From G942493375 sp942493375 (GTDB lineage Bacteria; Armatimonadota; UBA5829): a stretch of DNA of 64,000 bases. Each line of letters begins with the position of its first letter. Position 1 is the first letter of the stretch. Location of the stretch: contig OW818698.1 of assembly GCA_942493375.1 (NCBI GenBank), positions 7,378,001-7,442,000 on the forward strand, given 5' to 3'. This document shows positions 61,215-64,000 of this stretch, in pieces. Made by a program: the position numbers and the translations under genes. The notes beneath the pieces were generated by a model, which saw only the letters and a program-made list of their open reading frames with translations, was not told the DNA's origin and did no database searches.

Positions 61215-62483
61215 TTATTTGGTTATCGCGCTCAATGCTTGCTCGATATCTTCCAGTATGTCATTCACGTTTTCCAGCCCGACGGATAAGCGGACCATGC
61301 CGGGGTTGATTCCGGCTGCGATTAATTGTTCGTCCGATAGCTGGCGGTGTGTGGCGCTTGCTGGATGCAGGACACAGGTGCGGATATCTGCTACGTGAAC
61401 TTCATTGGATGCCAGTTTTAGCGTATCCATGAATTTTACGGCGTTTTTCTTTCCACCTTTTATGGCAAATGTTATTACTCCGCTTGCACCCTTGAGATAT
61501 TTCTGCGCAAGGGCGTAATATTTGTCGTTTTCCAGACCGGGATAGCTTATGGATTCGATCTTGTCTGAGCTTTCAAGGTATTTGGCAACAGTTAGAGCGT
61601 TATTGCAGTATCGCTCCATCCTTATAGCCAGTGTTTCCAGTCCCAGATTCAAAAGAAAAGCAGAATGAGCTGCCGGATACACTCCGAAATCGCGCATAAG
61701 CTGCATTCTGGCTTTTAATATATAGGCCATGTCACCATATGTATCCGTATAAATAATTCCGTGATATGATTCATCTGGCTGGGTCAAGCCCGGGAAGTTG
61801 CCGCTTTTCCAGTCGAATTTCCCACTGTCAACAATAACTCCGCCTACCTGCACTGCATGGCCATCCATGTATTTCGAGGTGGAATGAATGATAATATCTG
61901 CGCCGAATTCAAAAGGCTTGCACAGGATAGGGGTTGCGAATGTGTTGTCTATGATGAGAGGCACATTATGTGCATGGGCAATGTGGGCGAACTTTTCTAT
62001 GTCGAATACATGCAAAGCGGGATTTGCCAGTGTCTCACCGAACACTGCTTTTGTGTTTGGTTTGAACGCTGCGTGGATCTCTTCTTCATCTGCTTCAACG
62101 TTTACAAAAATGCACTCAATTCCAAGTTGGCTCAAGGTGTGGGCAAACAGGTTGATAGTCCCGCCATAAATCTGCGGAGTGCTGATAAAACTGTCGCCGC
62201 TTTTGCAGATATTCAAAATAGAGAGCAAAGAAGCTGCCTGTCCGGACGTTGTGCACAGCGCACCGATACCACCTTCCAGGTCCGCAATCTTTTCCTCAAC
62301 GGCCATAACGGTGGGGTTGGCAAAGCGCGAATAGATGAGGCTTCTGGTAGGATCATCAAAAACCGCCCCAATATCATCTGTAGAGTCATAGACATAGGTT
62401 GTGCTCTGGACAATGGGCAAGACTCTTGGCTCGGTGTTTTTTGGCACATATCCTGAATGTAAGCATTTCGTTTCGTCTCGCAT
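61215..62483 (-). CDS. metY: O-acetylhomoserine sulfhydrylase / Cys-Met metabolism PLP enzyme
   Basis: 422 residues, the long MetY size. PLP-dependent fold type I: N-terminal ETKCLHSGY, YSRFANPTVMAVEEKIADLE, CTTSGQAASLLSIL, IIDNTFATPILCKPFEFGAD with Asp179, and the PLP lysine Lys204 in HSTSKYMDGHAVQVGG. C-terminal GLENDKYYALAQKYLKG, HPASATHRQLSDEQ and VRLSVGLENVNDILEDIEQAL are typical. It makes homocysteine from O-acetylhomoserine and sulfide. It has a consensus promoter about 240 bases upstream and a long untranslated leader. It runs convergent with the fusion gene. Confidence 0.92.
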   Translation of the reverse strand: MRDETKCLHSGYVPKNTEPRVLPIVQSTTYVYDSTDDIGAVFDDPTRSLIYSRFANPTVMAVEEKIADLEGGIGALCTTSGQAASLLSILNICKSGDSFISTPQIYGGTINLFAHTLSQLGIECIFVNVEADEEEIHAAFKPNTKAVFGETLANPALHVFDIEKFAHIAHAHNVPLIIDNTFATPILCKPFEFGADIIIHSTSKYMDGHAVQVGGVIVDSGKFDWKSGNFPGLTQPDESYHGIIYTDTYGDMAYILKARMQLMRDFGVYPAAHSAFLLNLGLETLAIRMERYCNNALTVAKYLESSDKIESISYPGLENDKYYALAQKYLKGASGVITFAIKGGKKNAVKFMDTLKLASNEVHVADIRTCVLHPASATHRQLSDEQLIAAGINPGMVRLSVGLENVNDILEDIEQALSAITK

Positions 62484-62715
62484 CTGTAATACTCCTTGGC
62501 AATTTGTTTCTATATATGAGTTCCTGTGAATTCATGCAAAGAAAAATAAGGTATGGCCGAAAAGACAGTTTCAAAGGAGAAGAGGATTCCTGTGTGTGCT
62601 GGGGATGTGTTTTGAGGAGACGGGCTGCTATATGAACCCGAAAACAATTCCAGTTGCACTCGGGGTTAATCCCTGTTGAAAACGAAATATTCCGGCTATT
62701 TGATATCAACTGTAA
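62484..62715 (-). promoter_or_regulatory. ~230-nt untranslated leader of metY, possible structured RNA
   Basis: The leader starts about 7 bases after the -10 element. On the minus strand it contains an AACCCCGAG...CTCGGGTT-like arm pair (CCCGAG near 62660 with TTCGGGTT near 62632) and a C-rich segment. It lacks the core of SAM-I, cobalamin or T-box classes as far as I can tell. Sulfur-gene leaders of this length are often riboswitches, so one of an unlisted class is possible. Confidence 0.35.
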
Positions 62716-62721
62716 AGGGAC

Positions 62722-62751
62722 ATTATAGGCAGGCACAACGTTCTCTGTCAA
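62722..62751 (-). promoter_or_regulatory. Consensus promoter of metY
   Basis: On the minus strand: TTGACA at 62751-62746, 18-base spacer, TATAAT at 62727-62722. Confidence 0.75.
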
Positions 62752-62773
62752 CGTAAGCTAATTGGAGATATAT

Positions 62774-62803
62774 GCAGAGTCGTTGTATAATTGCTTTGCC
62801 TTT
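62774..62803 (+). repeat. Divergent fourth copy of the GCAGAG...TTTGCCTTT terminator-like element
   Basis: GCAGAG (62774-62779) and ATTGCTTTGCCTTT (62790-62803) match the tRNA-Asn terminator's two arms; the 14 bases of the 3' arm are identical. The loop is TATAAT-containing, so it also reads as a -10 element for the esterase gene. It lies between the divergent metY promoter and the esterase start. Confidence 0.45.
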
Positions 62804-62851
62804 GAGCATCAATAAGTGATTAAGATAGTTTTTGATAAATACGGGGTTGTT

Positions 62852-63739
62852 ATGAAAATGATTATATTGAGTTTATTAATTGGTGTTCTGATTCTATGTG
62901 TCTGTGCAGCGTGTGATGCAAGTGAGCAGACTGTAAGAAGCAATCCGGAAATCATACAGCTTTGGCCTGGAGAAGCTCCGATTGGGGATGGGTTGAGTGA
63001 GAAGACTGATGCGAGAATTACTGTATATCACCCTGAGAAACCGAATGGGACAGCTGTTGTGATCTGCCCAGGAGGCGGGTATGGCGGTCTTTGCGTTGAA
63101 CCTGAGGGACATTCCATTGCAAAGTGGCTGAATAGCCATGGCATCACGGGTGTGGTTCTTGAATACAGGTTGCCGGCAGGACGGTATATGGTCCCTCTGC
63201 TGGATGCTCAGCGCGCAATCCGTATCACCAGAGCCAATGCAAAAGCCTGGAAACTCAATGCAAAGCACATAGGTATAATAGGTTTTTCTGCTGGTGGGCA
63301 CCTTGCATCTACAGCCGGGACACACTTCGATTCGGGTGATCTCAAGTCAAAGGACAAGATAACCCGCCAAAGCTGCCGTCCGGATTTTATGATCCTGATC
63401 TACCCGGTTATCACGATGGGAGCAAAGGCTGAAGGCGGCACAAAGCACAATCTACTGGGAGACAACCCGAAGCCGGAAATGATGGAGCTGTTCTCCAACG
63501 AAAAGCAGATTACAAACCGCACTCCGCCAGCGTTTTTGGCACATGCATTGGACGACACTGTTGTTGTGCCGGACAATAGTAAAGACTTCCATCTTGCGCT
63601 GCGTGCCCACAAAGTGCCCAGTGAGTACCTGGAGTTACTCAACGGTGGCCACGGCCTAAATGGTTATGTAGGACCATCATGGGACGCCTGGCAGACTAGA
63701 TCATTGGAGTGGCTGAAGGAAATGAAGCTTAGTAAGTAG
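62852..63739 (+). CDS. Exported acetyl-xylan-esterase-like alpha/beta hydrolase
   Basis: 295 residues from ATG at 62852; a GTG at 62816 would lengthen the hydrophilic front. The signal peptide is MIILSLLIGVLILCVCAAC, a possible lipoprotein (ends AAC). The fold matches bacterial BD-FAE/acetyl esterases: PNGTAVVICPGGGYGGL (oxyanion HGGG-like PGGGY), TGVVLEYRLPAG, DAQRAIRITRANAKAW, nucleophile Ser146 in GFSAGGHLAST. Acid residue in AHALDDTVVVP and His in NGGHGLNG. It would deacetylate or cleave ester side chains of xylan-like polysaccharides. Confidence 0.85.
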   Translation: MKMIILSLLIGVLILCVCAACDASEQTVRSNPEIIQLWPGEAPIGDGLSEKTDARITVYHPEKPNGTAVVICPGGGYGGLCVEPEGHSIAKWLNSHGITGVVLEYRLPAGRYMVPLLDAQRAIRITRANAKAWKLNAKHIGIIGFSAGGHLASTAGTHFDSGDLKSKDKITRQSCRPDFMILIYPVITMGAKAEGGTKHNLLGDNPKPEMMELFSNEKQITNRTPPAFLAHALDDTVVVPDNSKDFHLALRAHKVPSEYLELLNGGHGLNGYVGPSWDAWQTRSLEWLKEMKLSK

Positions 63740-63761
63740 GTTATTTGAATGAGGTTTATGT

Positions 63762-64000
63762 ATGGTTGATCATGATGCAAGGAATCGTATTTTAAATTAT
63801 ATTAGCCAGGACACACTTAGCCATAATGACCTTACAGATATGATGAGTATCAAGAGTAAAGATGAAGCAGTAAGAGTTTTCCAGACCCTATACATTGAAA
63901 GTGATAACACCGAATTGGTTTCCTGGAAGCTTTTTCTACAGTCTGGCTATGAGTATCGATGGGGTTCAATAAAACTGCCGTGGTGGTCACTCCTGTTGAT
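63762..64000 (+). CDS. Unidentified protein, 3' truncated by window edge
   Basis: Open frame from ATG at 63762 through the last base, at least 79 codons, starting MVDHDARNRILNYISQDTLS. It is preceded by GAGG 7 bases upstream and lies 22 bases after the esterase stop, so it is probably cotranscribed. Later residues include NDLTDMMSIKSKDEAVRVFQ and WKLFLQSGYEYRWGS. No family is recognised; it looks soluble so far. Confidence 0.6.
   Translation, partial: MVDHDARNRILNYISQDTLSHNDLTDMMSIKSKDEAVRVFQTLYIESDNTELVSWKLFLQSGYEYRWGSIKLPWWSLLL

Noticed and set aside
61857..62456. 199-codon plus-strand frame opposite metY
   Set aside because: Full antisense overlap with an intact, conserved enzyme.
62484..62715. 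SAM-I or T-box riboswitch before metY
   Set aside because: Core conserved motifs of these classes are not visible on the minus strand; only the leader length and position are suggestive.

Overview
The window is a gene-dense bacterial chromosome segment of moderate G+C. It carries an unusually heavy load of secreted and lipid-anchored proteins: DUF4091, DUF4838, GH2 and GH95-like enzymes, CBM9-like domains, a dockerin-tailed IPT/TIG repeat protein and an SSS-type solute symporter. This fits a saprophytic polysaccharide degrader with a Gram-negative-type envelope. The DUF4091/DUF4838/CBM9/TIGR03790 mix is typical of Armatimonadota, Planctomycetota/Verrucomicrobiota and similar phyla, but nothing here fixes the phylum. 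Translation uses strong AGGAG-type ribosome sites with ATG, GTG and TTG starts, and the standard stop codons.

Layout. 1-6.1 kb: an FGE-like protein cut by the left edge, a TIGR03790-like lipoprotein, and three tandem WD40-like lipoproteins. 6.2-18 kb: a giant 1619-residue CBM9/beta-propeller protein, a 1034-residue eight-repeat IPT/TIG protein with dockerin tail, and a GH95-like enzyme. 18-24.6 kb: phoB-phoR-phoU, a 2-Cys peroxiredoxin, an amidohydrolase with a likely leaderless mRNA, and a phosphomannomutase-type enzyme. 24.8-33 kb: a GH2 beta-mannosidase-like enzyme, two orphan small proteins, a HIT hydrolase, a VapBC toxin-antitoxin pair and two secreted carbohydrate-binding/hydrolase-like proteins. 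33-46 kb: a decayed secreted-protein pseudogene, DUF4838 and DUF4091 proteins, a methyltransferase, an esterase, and a possible new toxin-antitoxin-like pair (261-residue protein plus PIN domain). 46-54 kb: beta-carbonic anhydrase, a VIT-domain protein overlapping a secreted hydrolase, then symporter-HEAT-LacI. A LacI-type operator sits on the symporter's consensus promoter.

54-61 kb is the most distinctive accessory stretch. A tRNA-Asn gene with its own promoter and terminator is followed by an empty promoter-terminator unit. Next come a HEPN-domain protein with an Rx4H motif, a multi-pass membrane protein and a Shedu-like (DUF4263, PD-(D/E)xK) nuclease, then a secreted TIM-barrel/HEAT/M23-like fusion. 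A 14-bp sequence, AGGCAGAGCAGTAT, lies right after the tRNA, again 400 bp later, and again at 61151. It therefore brackets the segment, either as terminator copies or as relics of integration. I see no integrase. The rest holds metY (inverse strand, strong promoter and a ~230-nt leader), an acetyl-xylan-esterase-like lipoprotein or secreted hydrolase, and a gene cut by the right edge.

How the genes fit together: secreted hydrolases and binding proteins would attack complex glycans. The LacI-controlled SSS transporter would import a product, and cytoplasmic GH2 and phosphohexomutase would feed it into metabolism. Phosphate sensing, peroxide defence, sulfur assimilation and CO2 hydration are housekeeping. 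TA pairs and the HEPN/Shedu cluster are candidate defence genes. All family calls are made by eye from motifs, with no database search behind them.
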